Shown here one piece after another: positions 46,116-56,322 of a stretch of DNA of 64,000 bases. Position 1 is the first letter of the stretch. The number at the start of each line of letters is the position of its first letter. Source of the stretch: Nageia nagi (lineage: Eukaryota > Pinophyta); the NCBI GenBank assembly GCA_050084985.1, contig JBITNC010000001.1:54002001-54066000 (forward strand). Direction: 5' to 3'. Made by a program: the position numbers and the translations under genes. A model generated the notes under the pieces. That model ran no database searches and had not been told where the DNA came from. It saw only the letters and a program-made list of their open reading frames with translations.

Positions 46116-46778
46116 TGTTAGGAACAAAAGGTGTAATGACGTCAACCCAGAGCAAACCATCCAATCTCAAATACGGAACAATATTGAACTAAACAGAAGA
46201 AATACATGCAAGCAAGAGACACACATAATAATTTAACGAGTTTCACCCAAACTTGTGTTACATCCCTAGAGAAGCCAGTACATGTGAGGGATTACAACCG
46301 CAGCAAACTCCTTGTTGCTTTTCCTCTCACAAAACCACTGCTCATCTCACTATGAATTCTCCTAGTCACACCCAATCACTACGCCGTGATTTACTATGCA
46401 ATAACATCGCATGATCCATGTTGTTGTGTACTATGCAACACCAAAAACCAGGTGTGCATTATCATGCATCACGCAACATTCTTCACAATACAACAATCGG
46501 ACCTAACCAACCATCATGGTATCTTCAACCATGATTTCATGACACTGTCTCCTCTCTAACGCTCAAGTCTCTAGCCACGTTGTCTCTTCACGTCCCCTTG
46601 GCCATTCCCATCACCATGGCCACACCTTGGCGTTCAACTCCACCGATCGACTCTCATCCGATGCTCGCTCAAATCCATAAGCGTTTAATCCACTCTATAA
46701 AGCAAAAAACTCTCTTTTTCCACTTCATAGGCCATTCAACGACTGCGTTGAATGTGTCTTCAGTGTGCCATGCACATT
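46116..46778 (-). repeat. 5' LTR of short-interior element, truncated
   Basis: It begins TGTTAGGAACAAAAGGTG and follows the other LTR to TTCAGTGTGCCATG, then breaks into a run of ATTTATAATTTATA. Confidence 0.7.
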
Positions 46779-46934
46779 TATAATTTATAACTTATAATTT
46801 ATAATTTATATTTAAAATTTAAAATCTTGTTTATTTCCTTAGAAAAATTCATCGCTCTTATTCAATCTGAGGACTCGGATCTCCTCCATTAGGGGATAAA
46901 TTTTAAATTATAAATGCTTTAACAGGCAACAAGA
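46779..46934. other. AT-rich low-complexity stretch
   Basis: TTATAATTTATA repeats at 46779-46830, then plain AT-rich text. Confidence 0.6.
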
Positions 46935-47063
46935 AAAAAAGTAAGGGTATTCATGTGATTTTAAAAATTTTGGGAGGTATTTTTGGAACTTCTAAAGATT
47001 GAGGGGTATTTATTTAATTTCATGAACTTATAGGGGTATTTTTGTAAGTTTCCCTAGAATTTA
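46935..47063 (-). repeat. Inverted partner of the 1091-1210 block
   Basis: The reverse complement reads TAAATTCTAGGGAAACTTAC, then AAAATACCCCTATAAGTTCA, then TACCCCTCAATCTTTA, matching the first block. Confidence 0.6.
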
Positions 47064-47360
47064 TTGGTTAAAATTTTGTTAAAAGATAAGTTATTTCTAA
47101 TCAACTTATTGACGTGACCATTCTTAATGATAAGCCACTTATCTTCGATTTTCCTAATGATTTCATCTTCCAATTTGAAGAAGATGAAGAGCATGTAGAT
47201 AATAAAAATGATTATGAGATTACTCTTCACTTCGACGAGTCCAAATGCGAAGAAGAGGGAGGTATTGGTTACTCCGAAGAAAGGCCTTAACCCTTTTTCC
47301 TTTAAACTCAACTTCTATTGCATAAATAATATGGTTGAGTATGAAGCATTACTTCCATCC
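47060..47360 (+). pseudogene. Gypsy RNase H fragment
   Basis: The frame reads DYEITLHFDESKCEEEGGIG near 47205, the first catalytic strand of gypsy RNase H, which usually reads FDGS. A second frame reads NPFSFKLNFYCINNMVEYEA near 47290, the conserved NN-AEYEAL helix. The two are out of frame. A stray fragment with no LTR nearby. Confidence 0.6.
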
Positions 47361-48201
47361 CAAACTTAACAACAATAGAAGATTATTGGAGTTACAAGGT
47401 AGGAGAAAAGAGTTTTCTTTTTATCCCAATTCTAAAGTTATACATTTTTATAATTATTCTCCAAACTATAAAAGACCTTCCATCTAACAAAGATTATAAA
47501 AAGTTAGGAATGGAATGTTATTTCCTCATTGTTACTCTACCATTTCCTTTTGTATTTCTAATAGAGTTGTTGGGGTATCAAATATGATTCTCTAGATTTT
47601 GATCCAAGCTAACAAGGTGGCAATGTAGTTTAAACACTTATAGATGCTTATCAACCATTAGGGTAATGCCCATTGCATAGTTGCATCCTACGTGAGCAAA
47701 CCTCTAAAGAAAGATTGCACTCTTGTCTAACTTTGCAAGGCTATTTTAGTTCCTTTATTCACCCTCGCTCATAACCACCACAATCAACAATATCTTAAGC
47801 TTCTCTCAACCCCAACACATCTTATCATTGGATGAGGCAAATCTCAAGATCAAGAATGAACATGATTGAATGGATTAATTTGTGTGACCCTAACCGATCA
47901 TCTCTTGATCCACTCTCCAACATAATGTAAATATGGATCCTTATGTATTTTTATTAAACTTAATTTTTGAAATTTTTGATATAATTTTTTTTAATTTTTT
48001 TCTAAATCAATATGAACTATTATTAAAACCATCTCACAGTACCAAAAATAGAGAAAAAACACCCCACACAAATCACGCGAGTTAAACAAGAGTTCAGTGG
48101 CCACCAATCTACGCTCCTTCAGCCTCATCAATCAACAACATCCAAAAAGGTTCGAAAACCCGATTTGTTTTTGGTGTATAAATTTCAACCTTTCTGAGGT
48201 C
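47361..48201. other. Upstream region of the CCR pseudogene
   Basis: AT-rich with no repeat pair. The expected promoter lies here. I see no convincing TATA box at a fixed distance from the start and no ACCTACC-type AC element of lignin genes. Confidence 0.4.
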
Positions 48202-48276
48202 ATGGGTTCAACTCCTTCCGCGTGGAAAACTGGTCAGGGTCAAGAGGCGTCAGGAAGTGGGAAGCCAGTCCCTCAG
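48202..48276 (+). pseudogene. CCR: CCR exon 1 (proposed)
   Basis: From ATG at 48202 it reads MGSTPSAWKTGQGQEASG, then SGKPVPQ, and ends at a GTAATT donor (48277). Joined in phase 0 to the AG at 48557-48558 it gives [14 protein letters not shown], the usual run-in of gymnosperm CCRs. The alternative start at 48526 ([11 protein letters not shown], no intron) is open and cannot be excluded. Confidence 0.6.
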
Positions 48277-48558
48277 GTAATTCAACGATCGTATCCACTG
48301 TCTTGTTGACAACCCATTCTGATACTTCGAAGTGGGTGGCATCTAAATCCACTAAAATATTCTTTAAATACAGATTCCCATGAGCTTAGATATCATCCCA
48401 TATGTCGTTCTTCGTTGGTTGATATAGATTGATCATTGGATTGGGTTGCTGACATACCTATTCTCATTGCAGGAGCCTTTGAATTTTGGTATCTATTGGC
48501 ATTCCAAAACTTTCATATTACAATCATGATTGTAGAAAAGCAGACAGGAATCGGCCAG

Positions 48559-48658
48559 ACGGTGTGTGTTACAGGAGCAGGAGGGTTCATTGCTTCATGG
48601 CTGGTGCAGTTACTTCGTGAAAGAGGATATACTGTCAAAGGAACAGTTCGCAACCCAG
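48559..48658 (+). pseudogene. CCR: CCR exon 2 (NADP-binding loop)
   Basis: It reads [19 protein letters not shown], then [14 protein letters not shown]. It holds the glycine-rich motif and the Arg of the NADP specificity region. It ends in phase 1 at a GTATAA donor. Confidence 0.8.
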
Positions 48659-48926
48659 GTATAATTCACATATATTTTGTCTAATATATACATAGTTTTT
48701 TCTCGTCCAATGTCCTTGTGCTCTTCCTCCAAATGGGTTTTCATTTATAATATTCATAGCTTGCTTCTACGCCTTAGAATTCAGTTTTAATGCCCACATG
48801 TTTATCCAGTGGTTTTTATGCTGTATATGAAATATGTACCAAGTTTTTTGTTTGTTCTATGTCATGGTCTTCTTTCATGATAAATGAATTTTCATTTTTT
48901 TTTATTATCTATGAATGCTTTCACAG

Positions 48927-49074
48927 GATGAGAAGAACGCACATCTCAAAAATCTGGAGGGAGCAGAAGAGAGGCTGATTCTGGTAAAAGCAGATCTTAT
49001 GGACTACAACAGCCTTATGGAGGCAATCAAAGGCTGCCGAGGAGTATTCCATGTTGCTTCTCTAGATGATCCCT
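48927..49074 (+). pseudogene. CCR: CCR exon 3
   Basis: It reads [20 protein letters not shown], then [20 protein letters not shown], then FHVASLDDP, and ends at GTAAGT. The frame starts at the first base after AG, whereas exon 2 leaves one base over. A 2-bp loss of AT at the acceptor (ATGATGAG to GATGAG) would explain this. Confidence 0.8.
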
Positions 49075-49156
49075 GTAAGTGGGATTTTGTGAATGCTAGA
49101 AACATAGATGTTTATGGCATGAATTTTAGGGAATGTTAAGATTTGATCTAATCCAA

Positions 49157-49525
49157 TGTTACGATGCTATGAATATGAAAGGGAAATATTGCAAAAATAT
49201 AAACGAATATTGATCATGTGCTAATAAGTAGAATACGAAATAACAACAATAAGCAGATAAGGATAGGATTTTACTAAATAGTAACAGAATCATAAGTCGC
49301 TTCGAGGGGGTTACCTCCTTACAATTCCAAAAGTGAAAAATAATGTTCAAGATGCCTTTCTCCACACACTTATACCTATTTATAATATACTAACCCTAAC
49401 CCTAATAGTCATAGAAAATCGAGCCCCGCTTCTACAATCACAATATTATGGTTTACAATATAGGCTGATAATTTATTTAAAATACTAATACTAACACTAA
49501 GATGTTAGGATGTGGGATCTTAACA
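49157..49525 (-). repeat. 3' LTR of intronic gypsy element
   Basis: TG...CA ended. Inside it, on the minus strand, CCCAAGAGGGGTGGCATG (49543-49526) is the purine tract. Confidence 0.85.
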
Positions 49526-50027
49526 TGCCACCCCTCTTGGGATGAAGCTTTGTCCTCAAAGCTTAAAGTGTGGAAACTATTGTTGCAGCTGATGAAGTAT
49601 TTTCCATGTTGCATCTTCTAGTGCCATGCCTTGCCACTGCACAAGGACTTCTATGATGGAATAGTTATGAAGCTGTTGTGAATGTTGATCCAGAATTGCC
49701 TCGGGGACAACTACTATTGATCCATCCTTTGCCAACTCAGGTAATTATGTCTAAAGCCAAACCTCTGATCCAACCACTTTCTTGAGATAGGAGACATGAA
49801 ACACTGGGTGAATCTTGGAAGAAGCAGGAAGCTTCAGTTTGTATGCAGTTGGGCCAATGCGCTATAACACCTTGGAGGGACTATAAAACTTTGGGGCCAA
49901 TTTTTGGGGGCCTTTTATTTTAAGGATTTATAGTGATAAGGTTGTAGCCTCAAAAAGACCATGTCATTTTCCTGGAACTCCCTTTTGACATGTTGTTGAT
50001 TAGCTTGTTGTTTCATATGGTGTTGGG

Positions 50028-50900
50028 CTATCTGAAGGTTATCTTTGAGCAAATGAAGAATATCAACCAAGTAACTAATGCTGAGTCAATTGCTTGAACT
50101 TTACTAGTACCTGCAACATACAAGGTGACTATTGGTGGAGCTTGACCATACACTACTTCATAGGGGGTCATCTTGCTGGTAGAATGATAAGATATATTAT
50201 ACCACCACTCAGCCAAGGGAAGCCATCATACCCAATGCACAAGTTGTGCTGAAGCAAAATAATGTAAATATGTTTCCAAACATTTGTTGATAATTTTAGT
50301 TTGACCATCAATTTGCGGGTGATATGCTGAGCTCATGTTTAGTTGGGTACCTTACAGCTTGAAAAGCTCTTGCCAAAAATGGCTTGTAAAAGTGGGATCA
50401 TGAACACTAACAATTGTCTCTGGCATGCCATGTAGTTTAAAAATTATATTTAGGAATAATTGTGCCACTGTCACTACCTTGTAGGGATGAGCCAATGAAC
50501 CAAAATAAGCATATTTGAATAACCGATCAACCACCACTAGAATAACTAATTTACCATTGGATTTAGGGAGGCCTTTAATGAAATCCATTGAGATAACGGT
50601 CCATGTATGAGTAGGTATGGGAAGAGGTTGAAGGAGTCCCGAAGTACCCATTGTCTCACCCTTTTGTCATTAACATGCATCACAAGCTACTACAAACTAC
50701 TTGATATCTAATTTCATACCTGCCTAGTATAATGACCATGCCACTCGCTTATAAGTTTTAAAAAATCCGTCATGTCCTGATGTAGGTGTGGAATGCAATT
50801 CAGCAAGTATTTTTTATTTACATTTTGAAGGATACGGTAACAAAATTCAGCCTTTGAATCTCAAAATACCATCATGCCATGTAATTCTTAGGTGGAGATG
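50028..50900 (-). pseudogene. Gypsy integrase
   Basis: Frames at 50651-50352 read TWTVISMDFIKGLPKSNGK (first catalytic Asp), VVVDRLFKYAYF, then FKLHGMPETIVSVHDPTFTS (second catalytic Asp; S-V-H-D replaces S-D-R-D). At 50216-50120 the frame reads WWYNISYHSTSKMTPYEVVY, the usual end of the core. A stop-containing gap separates the two pieces, so the catalytic Glu region is damaged. Integrase would insert the element's cDNA. Confidence 0.75.
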
Positions 50901-50959
50901 TCATTTGCCCACTCTTGTTTAACTTTATCCAACCATTGAGGAATAGGAGACGAAAGAGC

Positions 50960-51265
50960 TTACAGTGCTACTTGATCTTCAAATTTTTTGGACAGAGCAT
51001 CGGTAAGTACATTCTCTTTACCTTTACGATATACTATCTCATAATTGTACCCCAGTAGTTTGGTCATCCATTTTTGTTGCTTAAGCATAGAAATACGTTG
51101 CTCAATGAAAATTTTCAAACTATGATGATTTGTGAGGATGATGAAATGGCGATCAATGAGATATGGTCTCCAATGTTGAATTGCATGAATGATGGTAAGC
51201 ATTTCTTTTTCATAGGTGGATTTATCCAAATTTTTACAAGAGAGTGCTCTACTAATGAATGCCAA
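50960..51265 (-). CDS. Gypsy RNase H domain
   Basis: The 101-codon frame reads MAFISRALSCKNLDKSTYEK, then EMLTIIHAIQHWRPYLIDRH, then TNHHSLKIFIEQ and KGKENVLTDALSKK. This is the Ty3-type RNase H fold: ALS...S-YEKE, then TNH-SLK (usually TDH-SLK, so one acidic catalytic residue is changed), then K-GKEN--ADALS (TDALS here). It degrades RNA in the RNA-DNA hybrid during reverse transcription. Confidence 0.8.
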   Translation of the reverse strand: MAFISRALSCKNLDKSTYEKEMLTIIHAIQHWRPYLIDRHFIILTNHHSLKIFIEQRISMLKQQKWMTKLLGYNYEIVYRKGKENVLTDALSKKFEDQVAL

Positions 51266-51299
51266 GGGATGCCCCTCCTACATCAATACTGCCCCCATT

Positions 51300-52230
51300 C
51301 CTACTCCACAAGCATCACTTTTTATCATAAAGATTTTAGAAAAATCTTAGCATTGCTAATATTAGGGTGGTACACATCATATCCTTGAGCTTAAGAAAAG
51401 CTGCCTCAGCTTGGGGGACCATTGGAATGCATTCTTTTTCAACAACATGGTTAGAGGTGCTGTAATCTTACCATAATCCTTTACAAATTTCCTATAATAG
51501 CCTATCAACCCTAAGAATCTTTGGAGACTTTTCAAAGATGTAGGAATAGATCAGTTTTGCATGTTAGTAATATTTTGTGGATCCACCTTAACTCCCTCTT
51601 TGGATAATATATGGCCTAAGTAGTCAATTTTCCTTTTACCAAATGAACATTTTGATTTTTTTGCATATAACTAGTGTTCCTTCAAAATTTGTAAGGTTTG
51701 GTCAACATGTGCCACATGTTCTTGCCATGTCTTACTGTAGATCAAGATATCATCAAAGAAAACTAGAATGAACTTCCTGAGAAATGAATGAATCATCTAA
51801 TTCATTAAAGTTTGAAATGTGCATGGAGCATTTGTGAGGCCAAAAGGCATGACCAAGAACTCATAATAGGCCTCATGGATGCAAAATGTAGTTTTTGGTA
51901 TATCCTCCTCCTTGAAGCAGATTTGGTGATACCTAGATCACAGGTCCAACTTGGAAAAATATCCTACCCCATGCAGTTCATCCAATAATTCATCAATGAT
52001 CGATATGGAAAATTTGTCTTTGATGTTAATTTTGTTGAGGGCCTTGAAATCCACACACATATGCCATGAGCCATCTTTCATATGAACCAATATAATTGGA
52101 GAAGAATATGGGCTTACACTAGGTCAAATTACTCCTACATCCAATAGTTCGTGAACCAATTTTTCAATCTCATTTTTTTGTAAACAAGGATATTGATAAG
52201 GATGAATGTTTGGTGGTTGACTTCTCGACA
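51300..52230 (-). pseudogene. Gypsy reverse transcriptase
   Basis: Reading leftward: [65 protein letters not shown] (first catalytic Asp), [39 protein letters not shown] (catalytic FDD), KCSFGKRKIDYLGHILSKEG and [20 protein letters not shown]. All seven RT blocks are visible, broken only by a few stops. Confidence 0.85.
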
Positions 52231-52388
52231 CCAATTGGATAGCATGATCATGAGATCATTGGGGTGGTAAGCTTATTGGTTCCTCAAAGGCACATGCATG
52301 CTTACTTAAGATGGATTGCAAGTCCTTAGGCTTTGTGACTTCAGATTCGATGATTGCTAAAGAGTAGAATGGTGCCAGCATTCCCTTC

Positions 52389-52780
52389 CTAATTTTTCGT
52401 AGGATCTTTTCCATGCGATGGGAGCTCACAATTTGTGAAGGTCCAACTTATAATCCCCTGAGAGTATGCTCTTATTCGGCTATCTTGAAGGTCATCCATA
52501 GCTCTGTAAAATTCCACTTCACGGTGCCCAAAGTCCTCAGCCATTACACCCCCAAGTGGTAAAGCATACATGTCACTTTGCAAATTATAGTGACCCATGC
52601 TCAGTTTGACATTTTGACATGTGCCTTTACATGCTATTTTTCTTTCATTACCAATCATAACCTCAAAAAAATTTTGTAGGATGGATTTAACAGTCAATAA
52701 CCTTAGATACCCTTGGATCAATGAAATTATGAGTGCTTCTTGAATCCAACAATATGATGAGAGTGTGCTTTTTAAAAAAC
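52389..52780 (-). pseudogene. Gypsy protease region
   Basis: Near 52770 the frame reads TLIILLDSRSTHNFID, where the active site LLDSGSTHNFID has Gly changed to Arg. The following frame (52721-52389) reads CKGTCQNVKLSMGHYNLQSD and MYALPLGGV, which match the C-G-C-V-- and LPLGG strands of these proteases. The changed active site predicts loss of activity. Confidence 0.7.
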
Positions 52781-52817
52781 CCTTTGACCTTCATAGTTTA
52801 AGGGGTAGTAATTTTGG

Positions 52818-53892
52818 CTAATGCACTGTAAGAGATAACCAAGGCCTCCTCATTTGGAATCTCCTCTGTAGCCTCTTTGGACACACTCTCGTATTCCTCC
52901 TCACTAGGAGCATTAGCATCAAACAAATATACTTTTGTTGAGTACAATGATGATCACGAACAAATTTCTCATCATAATTATAACACAAACCCTTCTTTCG
53001 ATGCTTTTCCATTTCCTTCCATGTCAATTTCTTAGTTTGCATTATGTGATTTGGTGGTGGGGCACTTGTGTTATTTAGATGAATGGGAATTATTATGTGT
53101 TTTTATGAATGGAGGTCTTACATTTCATCGATGAGCACTAGCTTTATCTTCAACGAGCTTTGCCAAGGCAATAACATCCATCATAGTTTTAAGATTAAAC
53201 ATTTTGACCTCTAGTTTAAGTTCTTCCTTTAATGCACTGATAAAATAACTTGTGAAAAATATGTCATCCAACCCCTTTGTGTGATTTGGTGGTTTCTCAA
53301 ACTAATTTTGGTATTCTTTGACTATTATGGTTTGACGTAACTTGGTCAATGCCCCTGTGAAATCTTCAGTCACTAGGACCAAAATGCATCAATAACTGTT
53401 GAGTAAATTCATCCCATGAAGGAGCAGGATGAGTTTTTGAGTATCATTGGTGCCATTGGAGAGCCTCATGGTCCAAATGAAAAGTTGCCATGCATACCTT
53501 CAAATCTTCTAGAATTTGGTTCAATGTAAAATACTGTTCGGATTTATAAATCTAACCAATGGGATCATCTCCATCAAATCAGGAAAAATCCAATTTGGTT
53601 ATGCATGAAAGAATGAAACCACCTTGTTGGCTTTAAAAGTTATGATGATACCCCTATGGATTTCCTTACTGCCCTGATTTCTATGAACTAGATGCATTGT
53701 TGGTATGACTGATACTTAGTTGGACACTATCACACTTATTGTTAATGGTTTGTATTTAGATCTGTAGTTATCAAATTTCAACCCTGAATGTGCCAGTAAG
53801 TCTATCTGCCATTTGTTGGATCATAGTTTGAAATGTCATCATGGTAGGATCAGCTTGTGCTGCTGTTTGGGATCTTATCTCAAGTGCCATTT
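52818..53892 (-). pseudogene. Gypsy gag with damaged zinc knuckle
   Basis: A start at 53892 reads MALEIRSQTAAQADPTMMTF. The far end (53042-52818) reads LTWKEMEKHRKKGLCYNYDE, then KFVRDHHCTQQKYI. This is the KGLCYNCDEK-xxGH-C knuckle in which the second cysteine has become tyrosine. Stops lie in between. Confidence 0.7.
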
Positions 53893-54666
53893 TTGGGAAC
53901 TACTATTTCTAAAGCTGTTATTTCTAGAAACTGCTATTTTTAGAAATTGCTATTTTTAAAAAATGCCCAAAAAAGTGTATGGATGTAATATACCAAAACG
54001 ATCAGGTCGAAACGATGATCATAATGGGCTAGGTCTCTTGATGATGATTTTCGAACTCTTGAACTTTTTTTATGTCTGTGGGTCTATTTGCTTTTGTTAA
54101 CAAATGCTAAAACGGTATAGATTTTTAGTTATTTAGCTCTAAAGGTTTTGCTGCCTCTGAACTGCTATTTTTGGTAGCTCTGAAAAATTACATGTCATAC
54201 ATTCTATCTCCCGAATCAAGGTTTTTTTGTGTGAAGGAATAATTCTAGGGTAAGGATTATCTACTCTGTATGCTTGTCTAAACACCCCTCCTATCCAACT
54301 TTTGCAAGGAAAGAGGCTATAAAGATGGCTTCTATGACAAGCAACTTTCCAACGACACTTGCTGGTGTACTACAGTTTACAGATGATCGACATAGCTTCC
54401 TACCTAGTTTTCATTTATAGCCTAGATAGTCTCTGATGTACCTTTTAGTACGTGGAGTTTGATTTCGTGTAGGGTTCTATCTTAAGCTTGGGTATTGGTG
54501 TAGAGTTTTTTGCACCTCACTTCACATAACTTTATGGAGAAGTGTGCTTAGCCAAAAACGACAGATCCTCCTAGATATTTTAAAACCCCCGGTACAAGGT
54601 TTCTTGCTTAGACCTCTAAATTTTTTTTTTTTTGGTTTTCTTGCAGTAGAATGGCCCTAAAAAGAG

Positions 54667-54679
54667 CTCTGATACCAGA
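54667..54679 (-). other. Primer-binding site of intronic gypsy element
   Basis: The minus strand reads TCTGGTATCAGAGC beside the right LTR, again the initiator tRNA-Met primer. Confidence 0.8.
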
Positions 54680-55090
54680 TGTTACGATGCTATGAATATA
54701 AAAGGAAAATATTGTAGAAATGTAAACAAATATTGATTTGAACAAAAAATGGCAACTAATCTAATGGAAATAACAGAACATGCACTGATAAGTAGAATAC
54801 AAAATAACAATAATAAGCATATAAGGATAGGATTTTACTAAATAGTAACATAATCATAGGCCGCTTTGAGGGGGCTACCTCTTTACAACTCCAAAAATGA
54901 AAAATAATGTTCAAGATGCCTTTCTCAACACACTTCTACCTATTTATAATATACTAACCCTAACCCTAATAGTCATGCAAAATCGTGCCCCTACCCTTAC
55001 AATCACAATATTATGGTTTACAATATAGGTCGATAATTTAATTAAAATACTAATACTAACACTAAGATGTTAGGATGTGGGATCCTAACA
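54680..55090 (-). repeat. 5' LTR of intronic gypsy element
   Basis: 411 bp, TG...CA, containing a stretch around GAACAAAAAATGGCAACTAA that the other LTR lacks. Confidence 0.85.
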
Positions 55091-55196
55091 TCCAATCATG
55101 ACATTAATGCATGGGTTGTGATGTAATCTAACCATGAATTTAGGTGATTGTTAAGTTCATGGTTTTATTTTCTAATGTATGAGAGTTGTATGATAG

Positions 55197-55382
55197 GCTC
55201 AAATGGTTGAGCCTGCTATGAATGGGACAAAGAATGTTTTGGATGCCTCTGTAGAGGCTGGGGTATGTCGAGTGGTGTTTACTTCATCAATTGGGGTAGT
55301 TTACATGGATCCTAAGAGGGATTATGAGTCAGTTGTTGATGAGAGCTACTGGAGCGACCTTGATTTTTGTAAGGACACCAAG
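55197..55382 (+). pseudogene. CCR: CCR exon 4
   Basis: It reads [19 protein letters not shown], then [20 protein letters not shown], then [17 protein letters not shown], and ends in phase 0 at GTAAAT. It contains the catalytic Ser region TSSIG. Its frame begins at the first base after AG, which mismatches the phase 1 end of exon 3 by one base. Confidence 0.85.
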
Positions 55383-55895
55383 GTAAATGTGAATCTCTCC
55401 TTGTTCATTGTTCAATATTTATATGAACCTTGTGAAAAGTGAAAATTATCATGCTCTCCACTCTTTGGGTTCTCCCATACTTAATAGTCTAGCTAATTCC
55501 CAAACACATGCTCAATAAAAACCCTTTTCTGCAACTCATCTCATCAGTGTTCCCCTCTCCCTTCTTTCCAAAAGTTGGTGTTGTAAGTGATGATCTAACT
55601 TTTTGTCATGGCTTATGGTTGTGGACCTTGTTGGGATCCTTCTTAGACAACATTTGAGAGCAATTTTTAGATCCTTCAATGCCTAGGGGACCTACTCTCT
55701 GCCCTGTATCTTATTTTTCTATGGTTTTAGGCAATTCTACCAACCAGTAATGTGAGGATGATAAATGCTCTAAAACGAATGCTTATGAAATCCTACAACT
55801 TGCTCTTGGGCTTCTTAAAAGCATTAAGCATGCTTGACCATGGTCTATCAAAATCAGTAAGACTCTCTCTACATAGTTTAGAATTGGTACTTCAG

Positions 55896-56248
55896 AATTG
55901 GTACTGCTATGGGAAGACAGTGGCAGAGCAGACCGCATGGGACAGAGCAAAAGAGAAGGGAGTGGAGTTAGTAGTGGTTAATCCCTGCGTTGTAGTGGGA
56001 CCCCTTCTCCAATCCTCCATCAATGCCAGCACACTCCACATCCTCAAGTATCTGACTGGATCTGCCAAGACATATGCCAACTCAGTGCAGGCCTATGTCC
56101 ACGTCAGAGACGTGGCGGAGGCCCACATCTTGGTCTACGAGATCCCCTCCGCCTCGGGCCGGTATTTGTGTGCGGAGAGCGTGCTCCACCGTGCTGACGT
56201 GGTTGACATGCTGGCAAAGATGTTCCCGCAATAGCCCATTCCGACCAG
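55896..56248 (+). pseudogene. CCR: CCR exon 5
   Basis: It reads [20 protein letters not shown], then [20 protein letters not shown], then [20 protein letters not shown], then [20 protein letters not shown], then the [13 protein letters not shown] region. TAG at 56232-56234 replaces the Tyr of the conserved YPIPT. It ends ACCAG with GTACGT. The 3' half is much more GC-rich than its surroundings, as normal for a conserved exon. The acceptor lies in a short duplication (GAATTGGTAC twice, 55881 and 55896). Confidence 0.9.
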
Positions 56249-56322
56249 GTACGTTGGGATTCGCTTCTTCCACGTGGCATAGTCTTATCCTCCCTTTCTG
56301 TTTGTGATTAATTAGTCTTATC

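Larger units (their letters stand above)
43827..46778 (-). mobile_element. Non-autonomous LTR element with short interior
   Basis: The left LTR (43827-44641, 815 bp) and truncated right LTR (46116 to about 46778) share AACAAAAGGTGTAATGACGTCA, AACAATATTGAA-TAAACAGA and long later stretches. On the minus strand TGGTATCATAGTGTG (46113-46099) lies just inside the right LTR as primer site. CCAAGTGGGAGGT (44654-44642) lies inside the left LTR as purine tract. The interior is only about 1.47 kb (44642-46115) and has no gag or pol motif. The open frames in it (45223-45423, 45243-45515, 45571-45825) show no known family. The last 140 bp or so of the right LTR is lost at an AT-rich junction. Confidence 0.7.
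49157..55090 (-). mobile_element. Ty3/gypsy retrotransposon inside CCR intron 3
   Basis: The element is flanked by TCCAA (49152-49156 and 55091-55095). LTRs run from TGTTACGATGCTATGAATAT to CTTAACA or CCTAACA. The left is 369 bp and the right 411 bp; the left lacks a stretch of about 42 bp. Roughly one base in ten differs between them by eye, so the insertion is old. It is in antisense to the CCR gene. All gypsy domains are present in order gag, protease, RT, RNase H, integrase, with inner stops. This order with integrase last is Ty3/gypsy. Confidence 0.9.

Noticed and set aside
56074-56307. Arginine- and serine-rich frame over CCR exon 5, and the minus-strand frame 56082-56273
   Set aside because: Both are other-frame shadows of the GC-rich CCR exon.
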